64,000 nt of DNA. It comes from Pseudomonas putida (GTDB lineage Bacteria; Pseudomonadota; Gammaproteobacteria; Pseudomonadales; Pseudomonadaceae). Under the pieces are notes generated by a model, which was given only the letters and a program-made list of their open reading frames with translations, was not told the DNA's origin and searched no databases. Both the position numbers and the translations under genes were made by a program. Every line of letters starts with the position of its first letter. The stretch's first letter is position 1. The stretch lies in assembly GCF_009883635.2 (NCBI RefSeq), contig NZ_CP026115.2, positions 5,952,001 through 6,016,000 on the forward strand. Reading direction: 5' to 3'. Positions 1 to 9,732 of this stretch are shown here, in pieces.

Positions 1-1283
1 TCTACTCGCTGCCGGAAATGACCGAGGAAGACGGCATGGCCGTCGCCGAGCTGGAAACCGAGTTCGCCGAAATGGACGGCTACACCGCCGAATCCCGTGC
101 CGGTGAGCTGCTGCTGGGGCTGGGTATTCCGCTGGAGCAGCACTTTGGCCCGATGAGCGAAGTGGCGCCAGGCTGGAAGCTGCGTGTGCTGCTGGCCCAG
201 GCGCTGTTCTCGGACCCGGACGTGCTGCTGCTCGACGAACCGACCAACCACCTGGACATCAACACCATCCGCTGGCTGGAAACCATCCTCACGGCGCGTA
301 ACAGCACCATGATCATCATTTCCCACGACCGGCACTTCCTCAACAGCGTGTGCACGCACATGGCCGACCTGGACTACGGTGAGCTGCGCCTGTTCCCGGG
401 CAACTACGACGAGTACATGACCGCGGCCACCCAGTCGCGCGAGCAACTGCTGTCGGACAACGCCAAGAAAAAAGCCCAGATCGCCGAACTGCAGACCTTC
501 GTCAGCCGCTTCTCGGCCAACGCCTCCAAGGCCAAGCAGGCGACTTCGCGTGCCAAGCAGATCGACAAGATCCAGCTGGCCGAGGTCAAGCCTTCGAGCC
601 GTGTCAGCCCGTTCATTCGCTTCGAACAGACCAAGAAACTGCACCGCCAGGCAGTGGTCGTCGAGAAGATGGCGAAAGCCTTCGATGACAAGGTGCTATT
701 CAAGAATTTCGACATCACCGTCGAAGCCGGCGAGCGCGTAGCGATCATCGGCCCCAACGGTATCGGCAAGACCACCCTGCTGCGTACCCTGGTCGGCGAG
801 ATGACCCCGGATGCCGGCTCCGTGAAGTGGACCGACAGCGCCGAAGTGGGCTACTACGCCCAGGACCACGCCCACGACTTCGAAGACGACATGACCCTGT
901 TCGACTGGATGGGCCAGTGGACCAGCGGCGAGCAGGTGATCCGCGGCACCCTGGGGCGCATGCTGTTCTCCAACGACGAGATCCTCAAGTCAGTGAAGGT
1001 GATTTCCGGTGGTGAGCAAGGCCGCATGCTGTTCGGCAAGCTGATCCTGCAGAAGCCGAACGTGCTGGTGATGGACGAGCCGACCAACCACCTGGACATG
1101 GAATCGATCGAGGCGCTGAACCTGGCGCTGGAAAACTACCCGGGCACCCTGCTGTTCGTCAGCCATGACCGCGAGTTCGTGTCGTCGCTGGCGACCCGTA
1201 TCATCGAGCTGAGCGCTGATGGTGTGGTGGACTTCAGCGGAACCTATGACGATTACCTGCGTAGCCAGGGCGTCGTGGTCTGA
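1..1283 (+). CDS. ybiT: ABC-F family ATPase YbiT, 5' end missing
   Basis: The open frame is already running at the left edge, so roughly the first 100 residues lie outside the window. The visible part carries the signature and Walker B of the first nucleotide-binding domain ([11 protein letters not shown]), the interdomain linker rich in Lys and Ala, and a complete second domain with Walker [10 protein letters not shown], signature SGGEQGR and Walker [11 protein letters not shown]. The sequence follows E. coli YbiT closely from its ALPEMSEEDG segment onward, as far as I remember that protein. ABC-F proteins are soluble and act on the ribosome rather than in transport; a translation-factor or ribosome-protection role is inferred from the family. 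There are no membrane segments. The gene is followed by a REP pair rather than an obvious terminator. Confidence 0.93.
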   Translation, partial: YSLPEMTEEDGMAVAELETEFAEMDGYTAESRAGELLLGLGIPLEQHFGPMSEVAPGWKLRVLLAQALFSDPDVLLLDEPTNHLDINTIRWLETILTARNSTMIIISHDRHFLNSVCTHMADLDYGELRLFPGNYDEYMTAATQSREQLLSDNAKKKAQIAELQTFVSRFSANASKAKQATSRAKQIDKIQLAEVKPSSRVSPFIRFEQTKKLHRQAVVVEKMAKAFDDKVLFKNFDITVEAGERVAIIGPNGIGKTTLLRTLVGEMTPDAGSVKWTDSAEVGYYAQDHAHDFEDDMTLFDWMGQWTSGEQVIRGTLGRMLFSNDEILKSVKVISGGEQGRMLFGKLILQKPNVLVMDEPTNHLDMESIEALNLALENYPGTLLFVSHDREFVSSLATRIIELSADGVVDFSGTYDDYLRSQGVVV

Positions 1284-1328
1284 GGTAGCTGAGTTGGCCT
1301 GGTCGCCTTTGGGTGGCTGGGCCGGCAT

Positions 1329-1414
1329 CTTCGCGGGGCAAGCCCGCTCCCACAGGATTACCACATCCCAGAAGACTGTGGAGATCCTGTGGGAGCGGGC
1401 TTGTCCCGCGAAGA
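1329..1414. repeat. Inverted pair of P. putida REP elements
   Basis: Two about 30-base copies of the P. putida REP sequence face each other (1329-1358 and 1385-1414), separated by about 26 bases. Each contains the core TTCGCGGG followed by CCCGCTCCCACAGG; the arms differ at one position (GGCA versus GACA). The pair can fold into one long hairpin and lies between ybiT and the MFS gene. REP elements of this type are abundant in P. putida genomes and are known binding or target sites for IHF, DNA gyrase or insertion sequences. Confidence 0.9.
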
Positions 1415-1534
1415 ATCCACCGCCAATCCCACAGGCTGGCTCTCGCCGATGAATAATTCGTTAGCCTGCTTTCATTTACTTCGCGCAGCGGCCATGATTA
1501 GGGCACGCCCAACCGCCCGCCCGCGAAAGAGCCC

Positions 1535-2728
1535 ATGACTGCGCAACAGCCCGCCCCCACCAGCAGCACCTTCAGTATTACCCTGCAGATCCTGTCGATC
1601 GTCTTCTACACCTTCATTGCCTTCCTCTGCATCGGCCTGCCGATTGCGGTGCTGCCCAGCTATGTGCACGACCAGCTGGGCTTTGGTGCGGTGATCGCCG
1701 GGGTGACCATCGGCCTGCAGTACCTTTCCACCCTGCTCAGCCGCCCTTTCGCCGGGCGCGTGGCCGATACCCTGGGGGGCAAGAAGGCGATTGGCTATGG
1801 CCTGCTGGGCATCGCCGGTTGCGGGGTGTTGACGCTGCTCTCGGCCTGGTCGCTGCAGGCGCCGCTGCTGAGCCTGGCCCTGCTGCTCGGCGGCCGTGTG
1901 CTGCTGGGCCTGGCGCAGGGGCTGATCGGCGTCGCCACCTTGAGCTGGGGCATCAGCCAGGTCGGCCCGGAGCACACGGCGCGGGTAATCTCGTGGAATG
2001 GCATCGCCTCGTACGGGGCGATCGCCATCGGTGCGCCAGTCGGTGTGCTGGCGGTCGCAGGCCTGGATTTCAGCGTGCTCGGCCCGGCCTTGCTGGTGTT
2101 GGCGTTAGTGGCCTTGCTGGTGCTGCGCAAGCGCCCCGACGTCGTGGTGACGCGTGGCGAGCGGCTACCGTTCTGGTCGGCCTTTGGCCGCGTCGCACCC
2201 TGCGGCCTGGGGTTGACCCTGGCGTCGATTGGCTACGGCACCCTGACCACCTTCGTCACCCTTTATTACCTGGAGCGTGGCTGGGTCGGTGCGGCCTGGT
2301 GCCTGAGTGCCTTCGGCCTGTGTTTCATCATTTCGCGGCTGCTGTTCGTCAACGCGGTCAACCGCTTTGGCGGCTACAACGTGGCCATGGCCTGCATGGC
2401 CACCGAAGTGCTCGGCCTGAGCCTGCTGTGGCTGGCGCCCTCGCCGCCCTGGGCGCTGGTCGGTGCCGGCCTGACGGGCTTCGGCCTGTCGCTGGTGTAT
2501 CCGGCACTGGGCGTCGAAGCGATCAAGCAGGTGCCGAGCAGCAGCCGTGGTGCGGGGCTGGGGGCCTATGCCGTGTTCTTCGACATGGCACTGGCCATCG
2601 CCGGCCCGGTGATGGGCGCGGTGGCGGTGCACCTGGGTTATGCCTCGATTTTCTGCGTCGCGGCGCTGCTGGCCCTGGCCGGGGTCGGCCTGACGCTGCT
2701 ACTGGCGCGGCGCGGTCGCCGCGGCTGA
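1535..2728 (+). CDS. MFS transporter (YhhS/YfcJ-like)
   Basis: This 397-residue protein has about 12 predicted hydrophobic membrane segments, the usual size of a major facilitator superfamily exporter. The cytoplasmic loop between the second and third segments carries the family motif as GRVADTLGGKK. Glycine- and alanine-rich helices and the short loops resemble the YhhS/YfcJ (UPF0226) branch of sugar-efflux-like permeases. The substrate cannot be told from the sequence. The start is chosen at the ATG after AAAGAGCCC. Its last 30 bases overlap the end of the convergent hydrolase gene. The subfamily is an inference; the MFS assignment is secure. Confidence 0.85.
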   Translation: MTAQQPAPTSSTFSITLQILSIVFYTFIAFLCIGLPIAVLPSYVHDQLGFGAVIAGVTIGLQYLSTLLSRPFAGRVADTLGGKKAIGYGLLGIAGCGVLTLLSAWSLQAPLLSLALLLGGRVLLGLAQGLIGVATLSWGISQVGPEHTARVISWNGIASYGAIAIGAPVGVLAVAGLDFSVLGPALLVLALVALLVLRKRPDVVVTRGERLPFWSAFGRVAPCGLGLTLASIGYGTLTTFVTLYYLERGWVGAAWCLSAFGLCFIISRLLFVNAVNRFGGYNVAMACMATEVLGLSLLWLAPSPPWALVGAGLTGFGLSLVYPALGVEAIKQVPSSSRGAGLGAYAVFFDMALAIAGPVMGAVAVHLGYASIFCVAALLALAGVGLTLLLARRGRRG

Positions 2729-3733
2729 GCGCTCGGCGTGCTCCGGCGCGCCAAGGGCCTGGGTGAAGAACGCCGCCGTATCACGCTGCAGCGAATGGTG
2801 GATGTGGCGCCGGTCGACACCATCGGCGTCCTTGCACAGCGCTGGCATGCGCGCATGCTGCTCCTCGTCACAGCGGGCCATGAACACGAAGTGCCCGGCC
2901 CCTGCCAGCAAGCGGTAGTCCGGGGTGATTGGCAGCTTGCGCGCCAGTTCCTCGGCATTGCGGTCCACCGCCACCAACTGGTCACTGTCACCACTGTAGA
3001 TCAACGCGGGCACCTTCACCCCGGCCAGGGCATGGCGGCCGAACATCAGGCTCAAGGGAGCCATCAGCATCACCGCGCCGACCCGTGAATCGGCCTTGGG
3101 CGCCAGCTCGCTGCGGTCGGCGATCAGCACGCCATGGGTCTTGCAGGCATCGGCATCACCTGGGCGCTCGAGGCAATAACGGCGCAGGCGATCCAGGTCA
3201 GGTTGGGCGCCAGACAGGATCAAGGCGGTTTCACCGCCGGCCGAATAGCCGATCACACCGACCTTGCCGTCATTCAGGTAAGGGCCAAGCAACGCGTCTT
3301 CACGGGCGGACGTGATGGCCTCGCTGACCTGCAAGGGCCGCCCATAAAGATTGCTCAGAGTGCCCAGGCGGCTATGGTCCCGGGCATTGTCGCCTGGGTG
3401 CACCACCGCCACAACGACAAAGCCCTGGCGGGCCAGGGCGGTGGCCAGGTAATGCAGCGCCAGCGGGCTGCCAGTGTTGCCGTGGGACAGCACCAGCAGC
3501 GGAAACTGCCCGAGGGCGACCGGGGCCTCTTCAGCGACGTCGATGGGATAGCCGTCGATGCGGATATTGCGCGGTGTGCCATGGGAGGGGTAGAACGCCA
3601 GAGCCTGCATTGGCCGGGCGTCGACCGGATCGTCGAGGGTCATGTAATGCAGACCGGCCACCCACGGGGAAGCCTCGGCATGGGCCAACAGGCCACCGAG
3701 CAGCAATGCCAGCAAACAACGGGGAGTGTTCAT
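2699..3733 (-). CDS. Secreted alpha/beta hydrolase (dienelactone hydrolase-like)
   Basis: The 344-residue product begins with a typical signal peptide (about residues 1-21, ending AHAEA) and should be exported. The fold is an alpha/beta hydrolase: an oxyanion-hole segment LSHGNTGSP near residue 82, the nucleophile elbow GYSAGG with Ser164, and a late His in GAGHFVF. It resembles periplasmic esterase or PAF-acetylhydrolase-like dienelactone hydrolases; the natural ester is unknown. Its 3' end overlaps the MFS gene by 30 bases on the opposite strand, so the two transcripts converge. It is separated from azoR by a strong terminator and so is probably transcribed alone. Confidence 0.8.
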   Translation of the reverse strand: MNTPRCLLALLLGGLLAHAEASPWVAGLHYMTLDDPVDARPMQALAFYPSHGTPRNIRIDGYPIDVAEEAPVALGQFPLLVLSHGNTGSPLALHYLATALARQGFVVVAVVHPGDNARDHSRLGTLSNLYGRPLQVSEAITSAREDALLGPYLNDGKVGVIGYSAGGETALILSGAQPDLDRLRRYCLERPGDADACKTHGVLIADRSELAPKADSRVGAVMLMAPLSLMFGRHALAGVKVPALIYSGDSDQLVAVDRNAEELARKLPITPDYRLLAGAGHFVFMARCDEEQHARMPALCKDADGVDRRHIHHSLQRDTAAFFTQALGAPEHAERSAAATAPRQ

Positions 3734-3812
3734 CGGTCAGCTATCGCGCAGCAGGCCTCAGGATAGCGTCAGCATAGATCCGGCCTTACCACCGGCAGAT
3801 GAAAACTGGATG

Positions 3813-3851
3813 AAAAAAACGGCTGGTGCACGGGGCACCAGCCGTTTTTTT
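3813..3851 (-). terminator. Rho-independent terminator downstream of azoR
   Basis: An 11-base perfect stem (ACGGCTGGTGC / GCACCAGCCGT) with a short loop is flanked by A7 on the left and T7 on the right. It can therefore work in both directions, but it sits just beyond the azoR stop codon and mainly serves that minus-strand gene. Confidence 0.93.
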
Positions 3852-3863
3852 GTCGCCCGGCGA

Positions 3864-4475
3864 TCAGGCTGCGGCGAACAGCTCGTTGGCGATCTGCGCC
3901 TGGGCGGCGTCGATTGCCTGGGTACGGTGTTCCGGGCCATAGGCCAGGCCGTGGGCACGGACCACTTCCAGGTCGGTGATGCCGATGAAGCCGAGGAACA
4001 CCTTGAGGAAGTCTTCATGACCAACACCGGTCGGCTGGCCAGCGTGCAGGCCACCCGCGGTGGAGACCAGCACCACTTTCTTGTTGCCGCACAGGCCTTC
4101 CGGGCCGGCTTCGGTGTAACGGAAGGTCTTGCCGGCGACGGCCACGCGGTCGATCCAGGCCTTGAGCTGGGTCGGCACGCTGAAGTTGTACATCGGTGCG
4201 CCAATCACCACGGCGTCGGCGGCGAGGAATTCTTCCAGGGTTTCGGCGCTCAGCTTGGCTTCGAAGGCCTGGGCGGCGTCACGGGCTTCTTCCGGGGTAC
4301 CGGCAGCCACCAGGGTGGCGGACGAGAAGTGGGCGATGGCGTCGGCGGCCAGGTCACGGTAGACCACTTCGATGCTCGGGTCTGCGGCTTTCCAGGCTTC
4401 GACCACTTCGCGGCTCAGTTGGCGAGAGGCGGAATTGTCGCCCAGGATGCTCGAATCGATATGCAACAGTTTCAT
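3864..4475 (-). CDS. azoR: FMN-dependent NADH-azoreductase
   Basis: The 203-residue flavodoxin-fold protein begins MKLLHIDSS, the phosphate-binding start typical of AzoR/AcpD, and contains the FMN-contacting APMYNFSVP and STAGGLH segments. AzoR reduces azo compounds and quinones with NADH, using FMN, in the cytoplasm. The start at 4475 is preferred over an upstream ATG because AGGAGA lies just before it. It is divergent from a LysR-type gene, which is the likely local regulator. The context azoR / LysR / DUF1294 / uppP is the same as I recall in P. aeruginosa (azoR2) and in P. putida PP_2866. Confidence 0.95.
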   Translation of the reverse strand: MKLLHIDSSILGDNSASRQLSREVVEAWKAADPSIEVVYRDLAADAIAHFSSATLVAAGTPEEARDAAQAFEAKLSAETLEEFLAADAVVIGAPMYNFSVPTQLKAWIDRVAVAGKTFRYTEAGPEGLCGNKKVVLVSTAGGLHAGQPTGVGHEDFLKVFLGFIGITDLEVVRAHGLAYGPEHRTQAIDAAQAQIANELFAAA

Positions 4476-4609
4476 GGGACTCTCCTGTGAATGAAGACCG
4501 CGGCGGTGGGCGATCACGATGGGGAGAATCCTACCGGGATGCCGAATGGCTGAAAAGTCAGTAAAAATGCGTTAGTTTGTCCCACAGGTAGAACAGTGAG
4601 ACAGCCCCC

Positions 4610-5512
4610 ATGCAAGACCTCAATGACCTCTTCTATTTTGCCCAGGTGGTCGAAGCCGGCGGCTTTGCTGCGGCCGGGCGCCAGTTGGGCATTCCCAAGT
4701 CGCGCCTGTCGCGGCGGATTGCCGAACTGGAAGAACGCCTTGGCACCCGCCTGCTGCAGCGCACCACGCGCCAGCTCAAACTCACGGCCGTTGGCGAGCG
4801 CTACCTGCACCATTGCCAGGCCATGCTGCTGGAGGCCGAGGCTGCCGACGAGGTGGTGGCGAGCATGAGCAGCGAACCGCGCGGGCGCCTGCGTGTTTCG
4901 TGCCCGGTAGCCCTGGCCCATGCATTCCTGCCAGAGGTGATCAGCCGTTTCCTCGAACAGTACCCGCAGGTGCAGCTGGACATGGTCCTGCTCAACCGCC
5001 GTGTCGACCTGATTTCCGAAGGCATCGACGTCGCTCTGCGCGTACGCGACCTGGGCGACGAAGATCCGGCACTGGTGACCCGCCGGCTGCGCCAGGCGCA
5101 GATGCAGCTGGTGGCAGCCCCCGGCTTTGCCGACCATATCCGCGAGCCCTCCGAGTTGGCCACGCTCCCTGTGCTGGGCGCCGCCGAAGCCGACCGGCTG
5201 GTGCACTTCCGCTTGCACGGGCCCAATGGCCGTCAGCAGGAAATCGCCCTGGAACCACGCCTGGCCATCGACGATTTTGTCGTGCGCAACGCCGCCGTGC
5301 GCGCCGGGCTGGGCTTCACCGCCCTGCCCAGCATGTTCTGCGAAGAGGAACTGGAACGCGGCGAGCTGGTGAAGCTGCTGCCGGACTGGTCATTGCCAGG
5401 CGGCTACCTGCAAGCGGTCTACCCTCATCGACGTGGCTTGTTGCCGGCCGTGCGGGCATGGATAGACCACCTGGCGGCGTCGTTCGAAGCGTGTGGGGAG
5501 CGTTATGTCTAA
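4610..5512 (+). CDS. LysR-type regulator divergent from azoR
   Basis: This 300-residue protein has an N-terminal winged helix-turn-helix (about residues 1-60, with the recognition segment RQLGIPKSRLSRRIAELE) and a C-terminal LysR substrate-binding domain. It belongs to the branch typified by quinone- or aldehyde-responsive regulators that sit beside azoR or quinone-oxidoreductase genes. The divergent layout with a 134-base shared promoter region suggests it controls azoR and itself. The inducer is unknown. Its stop codon overlaps the start of the next gene by eight bases, so the two are probably translationally coupled. Confidence 0.88.
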   Translation: MQDLNDLFYFAQVVEAGGFAAAGRQLGIPKSRLSRRIAELEERLGTRLLQRTTRQLKLTAVGERYLHHCQAMLLEAEAADEVVASMSSEPRGRLRVSCPVALAHAFLPEVISRFLEQYPQVQLDMVLLNRRVDLISEGIDVALRVRDLGDEDPALVTRRLRQAQMQLVAAPGFADHIREPSELATLPVLGAAEADRLVHFRLHGPNGRQQEIALEPRLAIDDFVVRNAAVRAGLGFTALPSMFCEEELERGELVKLLPDWSLPGGYLQAVYPHRRGLLPAVRAWIDHLAASFEACGERYV

Positions 5513-5864
5513 GCAAAAGATGACCGAGGAACAGGTGGCAGCATTCTGCCTGAGCCTGCCGGGCGCGAGGGAGGACTACAAATGGGGCGGTATCCGGGTG
5601 TTTTCCGTGGCCGGCAACAAGATGTTCGCCGTGCTCGACCTGGCCGGCGCGGGCTTGTCGTTCAAGGTCGCCGACGAGCTGTTTCTGGGCTATTGCGACC
5701 GCCCTGGCGTGCGGCCGGCGCCTTATCTGGCACGTGCCAGGTGGATCAGCATGGCGCCACCCTACCCCATGGGCCGGGATGAACTGTGCGACCTGCTGCA
5801 GCGCTCGCACCAGCTGGTGGTGCGACGGCTGCCAAAACGGCTGCAGGCAAGCCTGCTGAGCTGA
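5505..5864 (+). CDS. MmcQ/YjbR family protein
   Basis: This small 119-residue protein matches the MmcQ/YjbR fold (a CyaY-like, double-wing DNA-binding-like domain), with the conserved early LSLPGA and KWGGIRVF segments and FKVADE. The molecular role of the family is unsettled. The ATG at 5505 is chosen because GGAG lies five bases upstream; it overlaps the end of the LysR gene, which indicates an operon. It ends directly against the convergent DUF1294 gene with no intergenic space. Confidence 0.82.
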   Translation: MSKQKMTEEQVAAFCLSLPGAREDYKWGGIRVFSVAGNKMFAVLDLAGAGLSFKVADELFLGYCDRPGVRPAPYLARARWISMAPPYPMGRDELCDLLQRSHQLVVRRLPKRLQASLLS

Positions 5865-6293
5865 TCAGATGAACGGCAGGAATCGGCTGCCCAGGAACAG
5901 GTAATCAAGCCAGAACACCTGATGCAGCAGCACGATACCCCAGAACACCAGCTGGTAAGACAGTTTGCGTGTCTTGTGTCGGAACAGCTGCTGGGCAACC
6001 AGCGCTCCGGGCCAGCCTCCCAGCAACTCGCTGGCGTGCAGCACCTTTTCTGGCGTGCGCCAGGTATTGCCCTGGGCCTGGCGCTTGTCCTGCCAGTACA
6101 GCAGCAGGCTGATCAGGCTGACCAGCGGGTACAACGCCAATGGCACCCAGGTCTGCCCGCTCCAGCCCATCTGTGCCGCGCCAAGTACCGGCAACAGGCA
6201 CAGCCCTGCCAGCAGCAACAGCTTCAGGCGTGCATTGCGCACGCCCGCTGTGCGTTCGGCGCCGCTTGACGCCGTATTCTGTGCCCGTGCCAT
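5865..6293 (-). CDS. DUF1294 membrane protein
   Basis: The 142-residue protein has about three hydrophobic segments, the ELLGGWPGALVAQQ motif and an HKTRK segment just before a membrane helix, all hallmarks of DUF1294. In many bacteria DUF1294 is fused behind a cold-shock domain; here the cold-shock part is absent and only a short basic N terminus precedes the membrane region. Function is unknown. It lies one base downstream of uppP on the same strand and is probably cotranscribed with it. Confidence 0.8.
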   Translation of the reverse strand: MARAQNTASSGAERTAGVRNARLKLLLLAGLCLLPVLGAAQMGWSGQTWVPLALYPLVSLISLLLYWQDKRQAQGNTWRTPEKVLHASELLGGWPGALVAQQLFRHKTRKLSYQLVFWGIVLLHQVFWLDYLFLGSRFLPFI

Positions 6294-6294
6294 G

Positions 6295-7125
6295 TCAGCT
6301 GTGCGCCGTCGACCAGTCGACCCAGCCGAACTGCCAGGTCGCCAGGATCAGCAGACCAAAGACGATGCGGTACCAGGCAAAGGCCGCATAGCTGTGGTTG
6401 GCGATGAACTTCAGCAGCGCGCGTACGGCAATCATCGCGAAGATGAACGAGGTCACGAAGCCGAGGGCGAACACCGGCAAATCGCTCGGTTCGAACAAAT
6501 GGCGGTACTTGTAGCCCGAATAGACTGCCGCACCGACCATGGTCGGCATCGCCAGGAAGAACGAGAACTCGGTGGCCGCCTTGCGCGACAGGCCGAACAG
6601 CAGGCCGCCGATGATGGTGGAACCAGAGCGCGAGGTACCCGGGATCATCGCCAGGCACTGCACGAAGCCGATCTTCAGGGCTTGGGTCCAGCGCATGTCG
6701 TCGACATGGTCCACCGCCACGGTGTGCTGGCGACGCTCAGCCCAGAGCATGATCACACCACCGATCACCAGCGCCGTCGCCACGGTGATCGGGTTGAACA
6801 GGTACTGGTGGATCAGGTCGGCGAACAGCACGCCCAGCACCACCGCCGGCATGAACGCCAGCAACAGGTTACCGGTGAAACGCCGGGCCTTCGGCTGGCT
6901 GGCCAGGCCGAACACCACTTCGAGGATCTTGCTGCGGAACTCCCACACGACCGCCAGGATCGCCGCTAGCTGGATAATGATGTTGAACGCCATGGCCCGT
7001 TCGCCAGCAAACCCGATGAGGTCGGCGACGATGATCTGGTGGCCGGTACTGGAAATCGGCAAAAACTCCGTGAGCCCCTCGACCACACCTAAGATGATTG
7101 CCTGAAAGGCCGTCCAAAAATCCAT
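6295..7125 (-). CDS. uppP: Undecaprenyl-diphosphatase
   Basis: The 276-residue integral membrane protein carries both BacA/UppP signatures: the N-terminal [14 protein letters not shown] with its catalytic Glu and Ser-Thr pair, and the central [10 protein letters not shown] with the essential Arg. It dephosphorylates undecaprenyl diphosphate to recycle the lipid carrier for peptidoglycan and O-antigen synthesis, and overproduction gives bacitracin resistance. Length and the about eight membrane segments are normal. It is the first gene of a small minus-strand unit with the DUF1294 gene. Confidence 0.97.
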   Translation of the reverse strand: MDFWTAFQAIILGVVEGLTEFLPISSTGHQIIVADLIGFAGERAMAFNIIIQLAAILAVVWEFRSKILEVVFGLASQPKARRFTGNLLLAFMPAVVLGVLFADLIHQYLFNPITVATALVIGGVIMLWAERRQHTVAVDHVDDMRWTQALKIGFVQCLAMIPGTSRSGSTIIGGLLFGLSRKAATEFSFFLAMPTMVGAAVYSGYKYRHLFEPSDLPVFALGFVTSFIFAMIAVRALLKFIANHSYAAFAWYRIVFGLLILATWQFGWVDWSTAHS

Positions 7126-7252
7126 TGTTCCCCCGATGGGGCACTGCTGCTTGCAGGCCCCTTATTCTTGATTTGCTTTTGATTGCCGCACGCGGCGCGG
7201 CCTTTTTACAGCGACTTCTGGGACCGACGCCAGTGGAAAAGTTCAGCCTGAC

Positions 7253-7280
7253 TAAAGGTTTCATCTTGCTCGGCCGAGAT
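7253..7280 (+). promoter_or_regulatory. Possible FliA (sigma-28) promoter for the chemoreceptor
   Basis: TAAAGGTT and GCCGAGAT are separated by 12 bases, close to the flagellar sigma factor consensus (TAAAGTTT, about 11 bases, GCCGATAA). It lies about 145 bases ahead of the chemoreceptor start, in the intergenic stretch shared with uppP. The spacing is one base long and the -10 has one mismatch, so this is a candidate only. The rest of the 7126-7424 gap shows nothing else I recognise. Confidence 0.4.
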
Positions 7281-7424
7281 CCTATCAAAGCGGCATGACA
7301 AAGGCGCGCGCAGCCTGTGGCAGAGTAGCCAATAACTAGCACTTAGCCATTAGTCGAGTGCCTGCCGCCTGCAAAGCGTGCTTGGATGCACCTGAATAAA
7401 AAGAACAAGGTAGGAGTGGATTCG

Positions 7425-9059
7425 ATGAAGGCATTGCGGTCGATGTCGATCAGCCGTCGTCTGTGGCTGATTCTGGTGGTAGCGGTGGGCATGCTGGTGG
7501 TGCTCGGCCTGCTGATGCTGCGCCAGATCCATGGCGACCTGTACCAGGCCAAGGCGGAAAAGACCCGCCACGTGGTACAGACCGCCGCTGGCGTGCTGGC
7601 CTACTACCAGGGCCTGGAGGCCGCCGGCACGCTCAGCCGCGAGGCGGCCCAGCAGCAGGCGCTGCAAGTGGTGCGGGCGCTGCGCTACGACCAGAACGAC
7701 TATTTCTGGATCAACGACCTGGGGCCCAGGATGATCATGCATCCGGCCAACCCCAAGCTCGATGGCCAGGACCTCTCCGCCATTCGCGACCCGGACGGCT
7801 TTGCCGTGTTCAACGAGATGGTCGCCCTCGCCCGCAGCCAGGGCGCCGGCCCGGTCGACTACCGCTGGCCCAAGCCGGGTGCCAGCGAGCCGGTGGCCAA
7901 GACCTCCTATATCCAACTGTTCAAGCCTTGGGGCTGGATCATCGGTTCCGGCGTGTACGTCGATGATGTGCAGGCCGAATTCGCCCGCCAGTTGCGCGAT
8001 GCCTCGCTGGTCGGCCTGGGCATTGCCTTGCTGATGGCCCTGGTGGTCATGCTCATCGCCCGCAGCATTGCCCGCCCCCTGCAGGAAGCGGTGCAGGCCA
8101 TGGGCAACATCGCCAGCGGCGAAAGCGACCTGACCCGCCGCCTGGACACCCACGGCCGTGACGAGATCACCTACTTGGGCCAGCACTTCAACCAGTTCAA
8201 CGGCAAGCTGCAAGGGGTGGTTGGCCAGCTTCAGGGCGCTGCTCACGCCCTGGCGCAGTCGGCCGGGCACGTCGGCGACAATGCTGGTGTCGCTCAGCAG
8301 CACAGCGCCCAGCAGTCCCTGCAGATGGACCAGGTGGCGACGGCGGTCAACGAAGTCACCTATGCCGTGCACGACGTGGCCAAGACGGCCGAACAGGCCG
8401 CCGGTGAGATGCGCGCCGCGCAGCAGCAGGTGGAACACGGCCAGCAGGCCATCCACGGCAGCCTGCAACAGATCGACCGGCTTTCGGCGACCATCGACCA
8501 GGCTGTGCAGGTGATCCGTGACCTGGCCGGGCACAGTACCAAGATTGGTGGCGTGCTCGACGTGATCCGGGCCATCGCCGAGCAGACCAACCTGCTCGCC
8601 CTCAACGCCGCCATCGAAGCCGCTCGCGCTGGCGAGCAGGGCCGCGGGTTTGCCGTGGTGGCCGACGAGGTACGCCTGTTGGCACAACGTACCGCGCAGT
8701 CGACAGCGGAAATCCACACCATGATCGAGCACCTGCAAGGCCAGTCCGATGCGGCGGTCAAGGCCATCGACACCAGCAGCGAGGCTTCGCGCCAGACCGT
8801 GCAGCAAGCCCGCGAGGCCGGTTCCAGCCTGGATGCCATCAGCCAGGCACTGCACAACCTCACCGCCCTCAACGCCTCGATCGCCAGCGCCACCTTGCAG
8901 CAGTCCCATGTGGTCGAAGAGATCAACCGCAATGTGCTGGACACCGCCGGGCTGTCGCAGCAGACCGCCGATGCCGCGCGCCAATCCAGCGATGCGGGCG
9001 TGGCGTTGGGACAACTGAGCGAGGAGCTGGAACAGCTGCTGCGTCAGTTCCGGGTCTGA
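7425..9059 (+). CDS. mcpP: Methyl-accepting chemotaxis protein with single Cache domain (McpP-like)
   Basis: The 544-residue receptor has a first membrane helix (about 12-33), a periplasmic single-Cache-type sensor (about 35-190, with [11 protein letters not shown] and [10 protein letters not shown]), a second helix (about 193-213), a HAMP domain and a cytoplasmic signalling hairpin whose tip reads [19 protein letters not shown]. The start at 7425 has AGGAG upstream. The sensor type and the position between uppP and pnuC match what I recall for P. putida McpP (PP_2861), which senses acetate, propionate, pyruvate and lactate; that ligand assignment is inference from synteny. There is no C-terminal CheR-docking pentapeptide. 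Confidence 0.85.
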   Translation: MKALRSMSISRRLWLILVVAVGMLVVLGLLMLRQIHGDLYQAKAEKTRHVVQTAAGVLAYYQGLEAAGTLSREAAQQQALQVVRALRYDQNDYFWINDLGPRMIMHPANPKLDGQDLSAIRDPDGFAVFNEMVALARSQGAGPVDYRWPKPGASEPVAKTSYIQLFKPWGWIIGSGVYVDDVQAEFARQLRDASLVGLGIALLMALVVMLIARSIARPLQEAVQAMGNIASGESDLTRRLDTHGRDEITYLGQHFNQFNGKLQGVVGQLQGAAHALAQSAGHVGDNAGVAQQHSAQQSLQMDQVATAVNEVTYAVHDVAKTAEQAAGEMRAAQQQVEHGQQAIHGSLQQIDRLSATIDQAVQVIRDLAGHSTKIGGVLDVIRAIAEQTNLLALNAAIEAARAGEQGRGFAVVADEVRLLAQRTAQSTAEIHTMIEHLQGQSDAAVKAIDTSSEASRQTVQQAREAGSSLDAISQALHNLTALNASIASATLQQSHVVEEINRNVLDTAGLSQQTADAARQSSDAGVALGQLSEELEQLLRQFRV

Positions 9060-9165
9060 ACAGGCTGTAAATACCGGCCCCCGAGCGGGCCGGTGCCGGT
9101 TGCGCGCTACACCTCCCGCCCTGCACAAGCTACAATCGCCGCCCTTTGCCAACCAAGGATCGCCG

Positions 9166-9732
9166 ATGTCCGGCCTCGAACTCATCGCCGCCGTGCTCGG
9201 CGTCACCGCCGTGTGGCTCACCGTCAAGCAGAATGCCTGGTGCTGGCCGATCGGCCTGGTCATGGTGCTGATCTATGGCTGGCTGTTCTACGAAGTGAAG
9301 CTGTACTCGGGCATGCTGCTGCAAGTGGCCTACGCCGTGCTGCAGCTGTACGGCTGGTGGCAATGGAAGCGCCCGGACCGGGTCGAAGACGCTCGCCAGG
9401 TCTCGCGCCTGCCAGCCCGGGCGCTGCTCGGCGGGTTGCTGGCAGGGCTGCTGCTGAGCGTGACACTCGGTGCGGCGATGGCCAGCTGGACGGATGCGGC
9501 CCTGCCCTGGCTGGATGCCACGCTGACCGGTTTCAGCCTGGTCGCACAACTGTGGATGGCGCAGAAACGCGTGCAGTGCTGGCCACTGTGGATCGTGGTG
9601 GATGTGGTCTATGTCGGCCAATACCTGAACCAGCAGCTGTACTTCACCGCTGGTTTCTTTGCCGTGTTGACGCTGATCGCGGTACGCGGCTGGCTGGAAT
9701 GGCGCCGTGCCCCTGCATTGGTGCAGCCATGA
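9166..9732 (+). CDS. pnuC: Nicotinamide riboside transporter PnuC
   Basis: The 188-residue protein has about seven hydrophobic segments and the PnuC family motifs (WLTVKQNAWCWPIG near the start, YGWWQWK in the middle, and the QLWMAQKR and YLNQQLYFTAG segments). PnuC proteins allow facilitated entry of nicotinamide riboside, trapped inside by phosphorylation. The start at 9166 follows AAGGA and removes a proline-rich extension. Its stop overlaps the start of the downstream kinase (ATGA), so uptake and phosphorylation are translationally coupled. I saw no NAD or thiamine riboswitch ahead of it. Confidence 0.93.
   Translation: MSGLELIAAVLGVTAVWLTVKQNAWCWPIGLVMVLIYGWLFYEVKLYSGMLLQVAYAVLQLYGWWQWKRPDRVEDARQVSRLPARALLGGLLAGLLLSVTLGAAMASWTDAALPWLDATLTGFSLVAQLWMAQKRVQCWPLWIVVDVVYVGQYLNQQLYFTAGFFAVLTLIAVRGWLEWRRAPALVQP

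Noticed and set aside
1329..1414. Spaced inverted repeats as a possible CRISPR or attachment site
   Set aside because: Only two copies, inverted and not direct, and they match the common P. putida REP sequence.
9060..9165. NAD- or thiamine-type riboswitch before pnuC
   Set aside because: Only a short GC hairpin without conserved riboswitch elements is present.
7350..9263. Long minus-strand open frame (637 codons) opposite the chemoreceptor gene
   Set aside because: It mirrors the high-GC coding pattern of the receptor on the other strand, has a Gly/His/Leu composition unlike a real protein, and shows no domain.
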